Source of the DNA: Anthoceros angustus
Lineage: Eukaryota; Streptophyta; Anthocerotopsida; Anthocerotales; Anthocerotaceae
Length of the DNA stretch: 64,000 nucleotides
Assembly (NCBI GenBank): GCA_010909165.1
Contig: VJWM01000044.1
Location: 2,108,001-2,172,000 of the forward strand
Direction of reading: 5' to 3'
A program made the translations under genes and the position numbers. Below are positions 35,650 to 47,235 of the stretch, in pieces; position 1 is the first letter of the stretch; every line of letters begins with the position of its first letter. Under the pieces are notes generated by a model. The model was given only the letters and a program-made list of their open reading frames with translations. It made no database searches and was not told where the DNA came from.

Positions 35650-37500
35650 CTTGTCCGGGTCCTCAAAGCCATCAGCATTAAACGGAGACTGCAGAACTTC
35701 CCGCCCCTGGCTTCTCCTTCTTCAAACATCCGCTTGAACGTTTCAGTCGCCAGACCACTCTTGATTGAAGGATGCTCTGAGTCTACAAAGGGACCCATCC
35801 CTGAAAGGGAGGGAACGTCCATACCATTAGGACCTCAAACAGCAAGATACATACAATGTTGGAAATTGAAGCAAGTGTGAGTGCAGTACAAAGAAACAGT
35901 GGCAGGTTGGGCCGCTTCTTTTGAGCGTAGCCAAGGAGCTCCACGAGAGGTTCGAAAGCCAGATTGTCAGCCGTTGTGAAAGGCCCAGCAGCAGCCACCT
36001 TGGAATGTGCCACCCACAGCACTGTTAGATGGAATGGGCAGAATCAAGCATCCAGAATTGTTGAGCTGAAGACCACATACTGACAACGGTCAGTGCACTT
36101 GAGGTCCCGAGTGCTGCAGGTTGCTTCCATAGTGTGCTGGAGGCCTGTCGTTCAACAACAGGGGTACCGTCCTCTTCTGCCTCCAGCCTCAGGAGTGGGA
36201 GAGAATCGAAAATGCGGGAAGCAACGAGGCAATGTCCATTAGGATTCTACCCCTCCACGGCAATGACCTGCAGGGCAGGCACACATCACTCACGCATCAG
36301 AGACATTGTGCACATCTATATGGATAGGGTTGGCCAAGCCTACCACAAGAAGAAAGGGGCTGGCACACACCTGGCCAGGAAAGAGGGAAAACTGTGGGAT
36401 GTTTGTGAGATCAAGACGCACCCTCACAACACTCAGGTCAAATTTGACCCTCTCTGGGCAAAGCGTTTTCAGAGCCGCCAACGGACATTGGTCTAGAGCA
36501 ACATATAGAGATGTAAAAATCAAAAGCAGCCTGCTTGTCCAGCTTCCCAAACTCTCTGTAGAAGGCTGCAAGATGAGAGTATGCATGGGCTACGTCACCG
36601 ACCCCACACATCTCTCTTACGCTGTGCATCGACAGTTGTGGTATACCAATGTCCACACTTCTGACCCCCACGCCACTGGCTAAGATGTGACGATGCCCAA
36701 GAGTTAGCTGCAATCACAAAGATGGAGAACGGGACAAAGAATCCAGTGTGATGCCATATCCAATGCAGGACCAGAACACGTGACCAGGGCAGATACCTTC
36801 AGCACGAGAATGACATGCAGAGGTTGTCCAACCGACCAGAAGATGAACTCTTTCAACGCACCACCCAGTGCACTTTGTTGTGTGTCACAAACTTGCAGCT
36901 CAAATCCAGCTATCTCCTCTGCTTCAAGAAGCTGCAATTGGAAAATCGTGTACCATAAGTACAAAACGCAGTGAGAAAATCCATGGAAGCGATTCTGTAG
37001 TACATGCTCAAAAATCTTGCCTGTAACAGAATAGGATGGTGTCCGGTCTCCTCCTGTTCGTCACCTTTCACAGTCTTCGCCTTGCTTACTTTGGCATCAG
37101 AAATTTCATTGGGTTCAGCTGGCTTGGTTGCAGGCTTGTTGACTTCGGCCTGAGGACAAGTTTGAGTTTCGAGCATGCACTCAAAACAGGGAAGACAGGC
37201 CGGCCACAACAATGCAGCAAGTTGTGGTGTACCTTGATGGCTGTAGCCAACACAGGATCGAGATGGAGTTGTGTGTTGATCTTGAATCCATCATTCGCAT
37301 TTCTGTGCATCAAAAGAAAAAGCTTCAGAAATTCGTAGAGGAGATGAGTGAACTTGGTTAATGCTGACATGCTGGTCAGGTACAGTACCTGTCCAGATGT
37401 ATTGCCAACGTGGGAATGGGAAGAATTGGTTCCTTCAGGTGACGAGCTCATGGGAGTACGTTGCCTCTTCCAAGGCAGGTGGGTCGCCAGCACCCTCCTT
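35650..37500 (-). pseudogene. Decayed DNA polymerase alpha subunit B (POLA2) locus
   Basis: Minus-strand exon-like pieces occur in the right order for the B subunit of DNA polymerase alpha. WKRQRTPMSSSPEG with donor CAG|GTACTG lies near 37385-37470. NANDGFKINTQLHLDPVLAT lies near 37230-37300. RVRLDLTNIPQFSLFPGQ is at 36370-36450. EGRNPNGHCLVASRIF is at about 36200-36270. PFTTADNLAFEPLVELLGYA, then QKKRPNLPL, is at 35880-36005. GPFVDSEHPSIKSGL and ETFKRMFEEGE lie at 35690-35800, followed by SPFNADGFEDPDKQ. The family's next block (VPSxRDxHH...FPQP) is missing before SPFNADG. Nothing like the C-terminal third is found downstream. The locus therefore looks truncated and internally deleted. A real but poorly resolved gene is possible. 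Confidence 0.6.
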
Positions 37501-37548
37501 AACTCGTTTTACCACTACCCTTCCACTACCTCCAAATGGCCTAGGCCA

Positions 37549-37799
37549 AATGGACACACATTTATAAGAACGCCGTGATTAAGCATCCTGAGCTTGGGTC
37601 GGTACTTAGATGGGGTGCCTAAAGGGAATGGATGCCCTTGGTGCAAGTAGCTTAGGCAACCATGGGGTGCCTAAAGGGAATGGATGCCCTTGGTGCAAGT
37701 AGCTTAGGCAACCATGGTACAAGTTGTTAAGTACCAAGTCCCATGACGGAAATCCGTCCTTAGTGGACTTCAATAAAATTCTTCTTCTTCTTCTTCCTT
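37549..37799 (+). mobile_element. 5S-rRNA-like SINE, copy D (with 52-bp internal duplication)
   Basis: The copy reads 'gccaaatggacacacatttataag', AGAACGCCGTGATTAAGC and GGTACTTAGATGGGGTGCC. This is the closest of the four to plant 5S rRNA in the box A region: 14 of 18 positions against AGAACTCCGCAGTTAAGC. The stretch after box C is duplicated in tandem (37612-37663 and 37664-37715). The tail has the hairpin 'gacggaaatccgtc', 'agtggacttcaataaaat' and (TTC)4-5. Confidence 0.75.
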
Positions 37800-38129
37800 C
37801 CTGCAATTGTTAGATCTCGGTCGAACCAGGTCTGCCACAGGCCCCCTCCATATGTTTGCACTCCCACCTCCAGGAAACCCCTTTCCTGCTCTACCACAGA
37901 ACTCAAGATATTCTTTATTTGAGAACTCCATTTAGATGAGATGAATATCAACGATATGAGAACTCTTCTATTCGCCAGCTCCCACTCCATTCAACTTGTG
38001 TTGAATATCTTGAGATGAATCAATATTAGAGAACTCCATTTCGTTTGCTCAAAGCTCTGAGATGCCATGGCCCTGGTGGTTACATGGAGACAAAAGAGCC
38101 CTGGAAGAACGGCACGGTCCAAAATGCTA

Positions 38130-39491
38130 TCACCCCTCTCCGTCCTCCTGACCGTGGAGCAGATTCTGCGGGCGTCTTATACCCTGAGATCTGCGCAACT
38201 TACGTTTTCTGTCCTCACGCATGGGCCGGAGTATCTTTCTATCTAGCTTCACAGCGCCCACGATGGCGACGAGCGCAACGATTAGCAACACGGCTCCCCC
38301 GAGCAAGAGCCATGCCAGGATGCGGTGCCCAGGGCCAGCCACGATGTACGCAGCCGAGGTGAAAGCGATGACGGTGAAGATGGTGGCCACCCACACCAGG
38401 ATTTTGCCCTGCTGGTACAGCACGAAGGCGCCACGGTGAGACCGCGGCACCACGGACGTCAGGACGAGGATGGACAGGAGGGCCACGAACAGCGACATCC
38501 CGTTGGCCATGAAGAAGACCTTGAAGTCCAGGTTTCCCGCCAGGTTGGCTTTCCCGACGCTGCCGTCCTGCCGGATGCCTCCGGGAGGCTGCAACAGGGC
38601 GGCGAAGGAGAGGGTGGCGATGAGGGCGGCCACCACCACCACCGTGTTGGTGGCGCTGGAGTAGCCTTGCATGTGGAACTCCGGGTCGTACTCGCTGCTC
38701 TTGTACTTGCCCTCCCGCATGCGCGTCCGGATCCTGTCATGCCAGGACAGCAGCCTCCGCTTCACCCACGACCGGACCCTGCTGCCGTGGGAGGTGAGGG
38801 TCCGGGTGTCGTTGCTGCACCATGCCGTCTGCCCGGCCTCGGGGTCGGGCTCCACTTCGTTGTGGCTGGAGTGAGCTGAAGCAGATGCTTCTGCTTCCTG
38901 CTGCCTCATCTGCGCTCGCAGCTGCCTCATCAGCCTCCTCACTGCCGGGGTTCGCAGCAGCTCCATGATCAGGGCATTGTCTTCCCTGGAGTTCTGATCT
39001 GCAGGCCCGGGCATTGGTGTCAGCGATGCTATGGAACGTAGGAGGGGTACTTGGTGGGCGAAACGAAACCTGACCTGTGTAGCGGCTGGAATGTGAGCCC
39101 CCTGATTCCCTTGCAGAATGCGGGTCCTGGGAAGGCTCTGTGTGCTTGAAGCTCGACTCCTCCTTCCTGGCCATGGATTGTCCAACTGCTCAGGCCACAA
39201 GTCGTTGGTCCCAGTGACGCTTGGCTTCAGAGTGGCTCCACTGAGGCTTTTTGCCTTGAGACCACTCTGCCCGGATCGCTTCAAAGGCACGTTGTTCGAT
39301 GACGACTTCGATGCCGTCCACCCTGCTGGATGTCTCATGCCACGTGCGATCTCCATGTACTGTGCATAGTCTATCTCGTTCCGAAGTGCCTTGCTTAGGG
39401 GATTAAACGAACTTACAGATGCCCAATTGTGCATCGCATCCAGGAGAGAGCAAACCAAATTTGAAAACCATCTAGGAGAGACGCAAACCAT
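38130..39491 (-). CDS. PGG-domain membrane protein without ankyrin repeats (about 453 aa)
   Basis: The C-terminal half holds a PGG domain (TNTVVVVAALIATLSFAALL, then QPPGGIRQDGSVG). Three more hydrophobic segments follow (FFMANGMSLFVALLSILVLT; ILVWVATIFTVIAFTSAAYI; ILAWLLLGGAVLLIVALVAI), and the tail is basic (RKILRPMREDRKRKLRRSQ). In plants this four-helix domain usually follows ankyrin repeats (ACD6/ITN1-like). Here the preceding 200 residues are polar and lack ankyrin signatures. The first ATG in the frame is at 39491; internal starts (MHNWASV, MEIARGM) are possible. A small intron near 39010-39075 cannot be excluded. A decayed copy of the 3' end lies at 42550-42760. Confidence 0.7.
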   Translation of the reverse strand: MVCVSPRWFSNLVCSLLDAMHNWASVSSFNPLSKALRNEIDYAQYMEIARGMRHPAGWTASKSSSNNVPLKRSGQSGLKAKSLSGATLKPSVTGTNDLWPEQLDNPWPGRRSRASSTQSLPRTRILQGNQGAHIPAATQVRFRFAHQVPLLRSIASLTPMPGPADQNSREDNALIMELLRTPAVRRLMRQLRAQMRQQEAEASASAHSSHNEVEPDPEAGQTAWCSNDTRTLTSHGSRVRSWVKRRLLSWHDRIRTRMREGKYKSSEYDPEFHMQGYSSATNTVVVVAALIATLSFAALLQPPGGIRQDGSVGKANLAGNLDFKVFFMANGMSLFVALLSILVLTSVVPRSHRGAFVLYQQGKILVWVATIFTVIAFTSAAYIVAGPGHRILAWLLLGGAVLLIVALVAIVGAVKLDRKILRPMREDRKRKLRRSQGIRRPQNLLHGQEDGEG

Positions 39492-39629
39492 CCGTGTGAG
39501 AGGCACGACTTCTGAATACAGTCCCAGTCCACTGTGACGAAAACTCAACTTAAACCGCCAGCGTCAACCCTCATGCTGGGTTGGAGTGAGGATTTTGTAT
39601 GAACAGCTTGGACTAGAAGATTGAGGAAC

Positions 39630-42290
39630 ATGGCGGACTCCAAAACCGTCGTGCAGCTTGCGGCTGGAGAGGCCCACACGCTCGCTCTCACAGGTACGTG
39701 GTACAGTAGGAGGTTTTACCTGGGTGCGGCAGGCAGTACAGACTCTGGCTGGCTGTTGCTTGGTCGAGCATCCACTGGAAAGTGCATGGGATGTGTGTTC
39801 ACTGAGTCTCTACTGTGCACTAGTCCAAACCGGGCCTTGAGTAGGTTCCGAATCTCGTTGTTGGCTGAGGGAAAGGCAGTAGTTCTCTTCTCTGGTGCTA
39901 GGGAGTTTGCACAGTGCCTTGTGGCAGCTATTGAAAGATGAAAGCTGATGCGTTTTTGGGTGTTCCTGGAAGCTCTTGTTGTTGCTCATTATGCAGTAGT
40001 CATTGTGGGTTTGTTTTCAAGTTGGTCCTCTTGTGGTCGTGGTCATGTCTAACATGTCTTGATGGTGATTTCAGCTGCAGGCTCTGTATATGCTTGGGGT
40101 AGAGGAATGTTCGGTAGGCTGGGTACTGGGAATGAAACGGACGAGTGTACGCCTGTCCACATGCTCCCCTTGCCTGAGTCGGGAGTTGAAGAGAGTGGTG
40201 AACTGGATGGAAGTGAACTGCAAGAGCAAGCCGTGCTTCAGCGAAACGGTGGCAGGGAACGCATGGTTGGAGTTGCAGCTGGGGCATACCACAGCCTATC
40301 GCTGGCTGGTAAGGTGGCCTGGTATTCTGTTTCTGTTTTAAAATTGAAACTGGGTTCATGAGTTGCTTCTTGAAGCTCATGAGGCTGCTGTTTGATAGCA
40401 GACGATGGGACGATCTGGTCTTGGGGCTACAATGCTTGTATCCAGTGCCTGTTGAGATTTTTGGCTTTCTGTTCTACATGCTTGGTTCTGCTGGAGACCT
40501 GTTATTTGCAACTTAGGGCATGTACTGACAGTGTGGCGTGAGGGACTCCTCCACTTCCTTGACAGGTGCACAGATGGTCAGCTTGGCCGGGAGGGACCAA
40601 CCTCAAAGCCATGCCGTGTAGAGATTTTGAGAAGGGACATGGTCAGCACAAGTGACGATCCTGAGCAGAATCACGCCTGTGATGAGAGGAAATCTGACAC
40701 CAGTGCAGTGAAGGTGAGGTGGCCATTGCCGTTCTCCCATCGCTACGAGTATGTGTATGTCTGACAGAAAATTCTTACAGATAGCGTGCAATTACACAGG
40801 CTGTTGCCGTTGAAGCTGGTGGCATGATGTCATGTGCTATCGACGAGGATGGTTGCCTGTGGCTGTGGGGTTCATGTCCCCTGTCACCAGATCCGGATGC
40901 TGAAGGACAGTTCTCTTGCTCAATCTTTGAGCACCCTGAACTTGTGCGAGGGCTGGGATATGGCGCACAGGTGTCCAAAGTCGCTTGTGGCAACGAGCAC
41001 ATACTGGCTCTGGTACGGCCCACGGCAGGTGCAAGCGATGCATGCTATGCATGGGGAAATAACAAGCATGGTCAGCTTGGGCTGGGACATAAAATTAGCA
41101 CGTCCCGCCCGCAGGTTGTGGCAGGTCTGGGAACTACACAAGCTGGGGGTGCTCTTATTGCATGCGGTGCCTTCCATAGTGTGATTGTTCCACCACCAGC
41201 TGTTTCTTCTAATGAGGTTGACATTTCTGGTGTTTCCCTTTGCTATACATTCGGGCTTGGTGAGAATGGTCAGCTTGGTCATGGAGTGGCAGTCAGCTCG
41301 TGGCTTCCGCAGCCTGTTCAGGGTCTTCCAAAAGCTGAGCCTGTAGTCGCAGTCGCTTGCGGACTCTTCCACACCAGTGTGGAGCTTCAGAATGGTGATA
41401 TCTGGGCTTGGGGCATGGAGGGTGGATTGGGGCTGTGTCCTGGGATTGGCATCAGCGGAGGTGATGCTCTTGCTCCTGTTCAGGTCTTCCGCAAGAGGAC
41501 CCCTTCCTGTGCTGTTGCAGATGGCAGAAGTGATGTGCACAGAAGAAGCAGAAGCAGCAGGCAACTTGTTTGTGGTGCAGCCCACACCATGTCCTTGGAC
41601 TGCAAGGGGCTAGTCATGTGGGCTTGGGGTCGAGGCCAGCATGGAGCCCTGGGCAATGGGCAGTTTGCAGATAGCTGGGTTCCTTGTCAGGTGATTTGGC
41701 CGCCCTCTGCACCAGATGCAGCTGATGAGTTAGATGCTGAGCCTGCACTTGTCGAGCCCTTGCCAGGCAGTGATAATAGGCAAGTGACCAGCTCAGCACA
41801 GGTTACCGACTCTCGGTACGCTGAGGCCTTGCGGGAGATCCAGGCACTCAGATCATATGCCAAAATGCTGGAGCAAGCAATATTTGGTCGTGGAGTTCCT
41901 CCAGGCCACCAGGCCCTTGACACCAGTAGCAGCACTAAACCGTTCTTGGATGACGCCTCGTCTGCAGAGCCATCTGCGCAGCGGCTATTGAAGGACTGGG
42001 AGCAGACGATTGAGATGGTAGGCGATCAAGAGCTTGCCCAACTAGAGGCCTTCTATCGTTCTATGCGCTCAAAAGTGAAAGACGTTGCACTCCTTCGGAA
42101 GACGCAGACATGGTGCAGGCTATTTCTCGAAAATAGTAGGAAAAGCGATAACGTCCAGCAGCATCATGTCTCCCAGCCTGGTACGATGCCTTACAATTCT
42201 GCAGGAGGTTCGGAGCACAGTTACTCGCACTCTAAACCTTACACCTCGCAGGAGCTGAATGCTCTGTCGCAGAAGCTGAGAATGTTATGA
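39630..42290 (+). CDS. RCC1-repeat (seven-bladed propeller) protein, 5 exons
   Basis: Exons 39630-39693, 40075-40308, 40402-40437, 40574-40713 and 40800-42290 join in frame to 654 residues. RCC1 blades are visible: VYAWGRGMFGRLGTGNE, IWSWGYNAYGQLG (across an intron), LWLWGSCPLSP, CYAWGNNKHGQLGLGHK, CYTFGLGENGQLGHG, IWAWGMEGGLGL and VMWAWGRGQHGALGNGQ. The last 200 residues are helical and may form a coiled coil (AEALREIQALRSYAKMLEQA; ELAQLEAFYRSMRSKVKDVA). RCC1-like plant proteins include UVR8 and several chromatin or organelle factors. The C-terminal extension lacks UVR8's tail, so the specific role is open. The gene starts about 80 bp from the divergent PGG gene (depending on its start), so they may share a promoter. 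Confidence 0.88.
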
Positions 42291-42429
42291 GGAAGCTATG
42301 TCAGACGCCGCTCAGGATCAAGTATCGGCCAAACGTGGGGTCCTCCTTCCCCGGTCCCGATGTACCTAGTAGCAACCACATGAGGCCCGTTTAGTACGGC
42401 TGTGTTAGGACTCTCAGCTCATACTCCAG

Positions 42430-43180
42430 TGTCCCACCCTCTCTGGGCGAAGCGCTTTCAGAGCCGCTCATTGCGTCCTCTTCGGTCTTGGAAGAACGGC
42501 ACGCAGCATATCCAGGCTGTACAGTTCCACCGTCTCACCCGACCCCATTCTACCCGTGTCTGACAGCCTGACATCTTTGCAACCTTCGTGTCTTGGCTTC
42601 ACGCTGCGGCCTGAAGAACTTCCTATGCACCTCCACTCCGCCTACGATGAGGATGGACTGGAAGGCCACGAAGAGCGCCATCAGGGGGCGGGCAGGATAG
42701 GCCCCAGCAACAAGCAAGGGCGCTATGAGACTGCAGGTGACCTTCGGCAACTTCTATGTGAAGCTGGGCGGGTAGAAGTCTCCAACCATAGACCTGGGTC
42801 AGCCCAGAAGGGTAAGCTCCGGGTTACAAATGATCCCTGCCCTTTCAGGCGAAGTCTCACTGGCTGGCCTTAGGTGGACACAATTCACTAGGATGCCAAT
42901 TTTTGCATCGGGCGGAGCGGCAAGGGCTCCATCTTCCTAGCGGCAGGGAAAAATCAACAAACATTTCTGGAAACCCTCCATGACCATTTCAGATCGTTTA
43001 AATGTTCCTCTAGTTTCATGCGATCCCGAGTGTTCACCTTGCTAAGCTATGCATTGACACCCCCGATGTGGGGGAGCTTAGTTTGCAAGCTCTTGTTTCT
43101 TCGCTGTGTCGTCTACCCATGTCCGGATGCACAACAAAATTGTCGCCCTGGTGGTTGGCATGCTTTGACATGGAGACAAA
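42430..43180 (-). pseudogene. Relic of the PGG-domain gene 3' end
   Basis: On the minus strand RPLMALFVAFQSILIVGGVE, then VHRKFFRPQREAKTRRLQRC, resembles the last membrane helix and basic tail of the PGG protein at 38130-39491 (RKILRPMREDRKRKLRRSQ). Flanking non-coding words also recur: 'tggaagaacggcacg' at 38101 and 42490, and 'ccctggtggtt' with 'catggagacaaa' at 38070 and 43147. The frame is broken before the PGG motif. Confidence 0.6.
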
Positions 43181-44778
43181 TAAGCTATGTATGCATGTAC
43201 GGACGCTCTGTCGGCCATCTCAAGCATTCAGAGAGTGTAAGCCATAAAAGTCCTCGGACAAACGTCGAGGAGCAGTTTCCGATGACATAGAACCCTTTGT
43301 GGGATTTTTAAACTGTAATTGTCATCACATATGACATATCTTGACTCGCCATCGTGCAACTTCACATTGCCACGATGGTAGGTAGTCTAGGTCCTTCCAA
43401 TCCACAGTTTAGACAAATGGGAGGGTAGGAGATTTTCCGTGCGGTGTTGATGGAGCATAGTCTCCGCCGTCCGGCATAGAGATCCTTTGAGGGTTTTCCT
43501 CCCCTCTGATTCTTAAGCTTTACACGATGTGCATATACATAATCATAAGGCATAGTCCCTTCTCCTGTGCTGCGCTAAGGAGACTAGTCTGACAACACGT
43601 TTGAAGCTTTCCCAAATGAGTCCGTTCAAGCAAGGCGTCAGCCATGCATGGCCTTCTTCCTCAGCAACAGCCTTGCTCGCAGTCATTGACAATTGATGCA
43701 AACGGCAAGGAATGTTCTGAGTTGAACATTCCTTGCTATTTACACTTGACTGCGAGGCTGAGCCATGAGGGCAGTCAATTTAAAACACCTCGAATCTCAC
43801 CTGCACTGTGCTGCCGGTAGCTGCTAAGCTCGCATGGAATCTCAGATGAAGATGACGCTGGTCTCTCTTGGAAGAGTGGCGTCCATTGCCCATTCCTGTG
43901 GCCACTGAAAGTCCCGGCCACACGCGGCTAAGCTTTACACCAGGCTCACTCAGTGCTCAGTGACGTAAAGAGGTCCAATCGGGAACGGTTAGCCCAAGAA
44001 TCTCCAGCTATCGATCATATCCGGTGACAAGAAATCTGTGTTCCAAGAGCGCTCTTTCTATTTTTACTCGTTCTTGGCTTCCTGCTTCCTACTTGCCAAT
44101 GTCCCGTTGCGTTGTCCCGCGGGGGGTGGAGAAGAGTCGACCGGATTCTCCCTGAGCTGCATCAATAGGCTAGGCTCAACATTCTCTCCTCGCACTCAGC
44201 GTGAGCAAATCACGATGTGAGAACATGCTGGAGAAGACTGGGGGAACCTCACGTTGCAAGCTTACGCCTTGTGTGTACACGTCACAAAGATTGCGATCGG
44301 GAATGTGACAAAATTGGGAGACACGAATGTTGGCGACGGAGATGCCGTTCCAACAGCACCGGAGGCAGCTTTGCAAACACGAGTTTGGGCTACAGTAAAT
44401 GGAAGTTGGGTTAGTGGATGAGCTGCGGCCCGACTGTCTGTCGATGTGGACGATGCTTGCATTGCTGGAATAGCAAACGTGCCTGTGGGAGGAGAAAAAA
44501 TGCTAGGCGATGTAGCTAGCGGAATCCTTGCCCCAGTACAAGCACAAGGCGCCAAAAACAGTGTAAAGCTTGGACAGCATACCGGTCATGCATGGCCGAT
44601 TCAACGAATGCATCCTACAAATTGGAGGCAGGTGACTTTCACAAGCTGACAGCTTAGATGCACACCGGCCTGGGCGTGGATAGCCTACAGTAGAGGTAGC
44701 CTGTAGGTAGAAACAGGGGAGTCAGGAATCGAAGGAGGGAGGGCCCGGGAGGCTGCAGACTCCGATCGTCCAGCGGGT
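43181..44778. other. Intergenic sequence, no gene seen
   Basis: Short frames only. A near-palindrome 'aaggaatgttctgagttgaacattcctt' lies at 43708-43735 and could form a stable hairpin. I could not link it to a known element. Confidence 0.45.
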
Positions 44779-45986
44779 ATGGATCGACCTCAAGAGTTCG
44801 GTTTGATGTCAGAATCCAACCCCGGGCGTGCGGATTCTGCACCTCATCGGGCCGCTCTGGAGCTGGCCGGGACGGAGGCCCACGGGAGATCACAGCAATT
44901 CAATGACTGGGAGCAAGAACTGGCCAGCAGGCCGGATCTTGAGGAAGTGGAAGGCTGGCAGCATTTCTTGGCAAACAAGATCAAAAGGGATACGGGAATG
45001 GAAGTGCAATGGAGGAAAGAACATGGAGATCACCTGCATATGGTACCTCCATCCAGAGTGTTGAACTCAATTGTGCACTAGTTTGTATGTCGATGCATTT
45101 GGTGACCCGAAATTGACCCAATTCTGGAAAATGGGTGGCAGGCAAAGGCTTTGCACCAGGCCAACTTGGTGAAACGAATCCAGTACTACATTGCATCCGA
45201 CAGTCGTTCTGTCTATGGAGTTTTTGATTTTGGAAGGTAAGAGTCTCATCTCAACAAGCGACAATTCTGCTCGTCGTTGCGTTCAATTACGCTAAAGTGC
45301 GGCGTGGCATTCTTGACAGTGAGCTCGTGTCAATCCCTGGCGTTCTCCATGGAGGCGCTCAGTTCATGGCTTTTGACGAAACCTGTGGCCAGCTGGGTGA
45401 GAGCTACTGTCTTTTTACTGTTGAAGATGACATGAATTTGCTCTGATGGTTTTGGGTCCGGTAGGAAGGAAGTCTGGCTTCAACCTAAGCTCTCCTTCCA
45501 ATGCAGCATTTCTGGTGCTGCCTGGTGGCTGCGTAACAGTACAAACTGACATCAAATTCTGCAAGGTATTGTTTGGCTTGGTGCCTGTTCCTAGTTTCTG
45601 ACGATCTTCCGATCACGGCAATGTTAAGTAAAGCAAAGCTTGTCGGCCGCTGCAGCCTTTCCCAGCAGGTAAAGCTAAGGCTGTCATCACAGCAGTGGTA
45701 GAAAAAGTGGAGGGCCGAAAGGTAAGAAACGCGCGCAGCCTGCACCCTGCACCCTGCACCCTGCACTTGCTTTGATTTTGCACGAAGATTGCATCGTGAC
45801 AGACACAGACGTGTCACAAGGCTACTGATGCAGTGAGGTGTGCTGCTTTCACAGGCAGTCTTGAAGGCTGCTCTCCGAGATGGTCCTGCGGGGAACGTTT
45901 ACTCTGAAGTGACCATGACCTATGTGAAGCTGTCTTCCAAATACCAAGGAACTCACGTTCATTTGCAGCTGAGGGCCAGATTGTAA
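44779..45986 (+). CDS. Hotdog-fold (PaaI/4HBT thioesterase-like) protein, 6 exons
   Basis: Probable exons are 44779-45042, 45142-45236, 45322-45396, 45465-45565, 45656-45721 and 45855-45986 (about 244 residues; the border details of exon 3 should be rechecked). The hotdog helix signature is LHGGAQFMAFDETCG. Beta strands follow (NAAFLVLPGGCVTVQTDIKF, then AKAVITAVVEKVEGRKAVLK, then EVTMTYVKLSS). This is the order of single-domain acyl-CoA thioesterases. The N-terminal 90 residues (EELASRPDLEEVEGWQHFLA-like) are not part of the fold. The catalytic Asp/Glu of PaaI-type enzymes would be the DE of DETCG. The substrate is unknown. The last exon ends LQLRARL and a stop. Confidence 0.65.
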
Positions 45987-47235
45987 TGCTGGCGTCCTAC
46001 TGGCAGAATTTGGATACTTCTTCCTCGATTGCGCATGCCATTGGAACCAAACAGGGCAGCTCGAACTTTGAAGGGGCAACTGACTGCAGATGTCTGTTCC
46101 ATGAACTGCACGTGCCTACTGCTCATAAACGAGACACTCTACTGTATGTATGTATGTGCATCCCCCAAGTTTCAAGGTTTCAAGCTTGTGGTCGGTGTGC
46201 ATAGTGGTGCCAGGTACATAATTCGCTACATCCGGAAGTCCAGCAGCTCGGCGAATGGAAGCGCACCCACATAACGACTGCCTCTCTTTTTTATTTCCAG
46301 AATACAAATAGAGAACTTCCGAAGTACAAAATCTACTCCAATATGCTTCCCAGTCGATGTGAACACGAATTTGGAAGAGCCTGTGCCCAAGGTGCTCTAG
46401 TACTGGAGTTTGCAATAAAGTGTGCAGAGTCTTCCACGACCTACTCGATCGTGGAACGCCGACCAACTGAATAAACAATGAAGTGAACCCTGTCAAGGGA
46501 TGGTGGTGAACATGTTTGACCACCAAAACACGTGAACCAATAACGACAGGCAGATATCTGCTTCCTGAGCCTCCCTTAGCATTCTTCCGGTTTGAACGTG
46601 TACAGTGAACACAATCCTTCAGCTGTGGACATCTGCTTTGCTGCACACTTCAGTGGCTCATGCCTTGTCAGTCACGTCAAGATGGTTGTCCATAAAAACT
46701 TACAGAGGGCACTGAGATCTCCGTGCCAGTTACTCCAGGAACAGTGGGGACGGGAAGGCTTGGGAGATCTTACATCATGAGAAGAGCTGAGTTAGTGGTT
46801 CTCAAATCATAGCCTGAGAGCCCACGTCAGTCAGCTGGACGATTCTAACTACGTGCCCGACATGCCAGGGTTTCACCCACAAAGCTGTACCGCGTTCTTG
46901 GTTTGTGCTTCAGAATCTGGGGACAGGAAACACGTAGCTTATCATGGCAGTGAACCAACGATACAAGACCTGTCAAGTATGTAGTGGACAGCAAGTAGAG
47001 TTGACCACCTCAATGTAAGGCGCCATGACAGCTTGGGTTCCACTCCTGGACACTCTGTTCCAAAGTAGCCTCCATACAAACTGCCTATGAAGTGATCATG
47101 GCCGCACCAAAACCTTAACTCCCTCACTTATCTGAAAAGAGAGAGGTCTTCAGAAAACACAATGCACACAGGAACGTCCCCCGAAGTTTCTTTTCACACT
47201 GCTTTCCATGAGCAGGTATGCCAGCACCCCTACTG
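45987..47235. other. Intergenic sequence between convergent genes
   Basis: A 176-codon frame on the minus strand (46116-46646) has no recognisable domain and is probably chance. Nothing else is seen. Confidence 0.45.

Noticed and set aside
46116-46646. 176-codon minus-strand frame after the hotdog gene
   Set aside because: No recognisable domain, no splice or composition support; probably chance.
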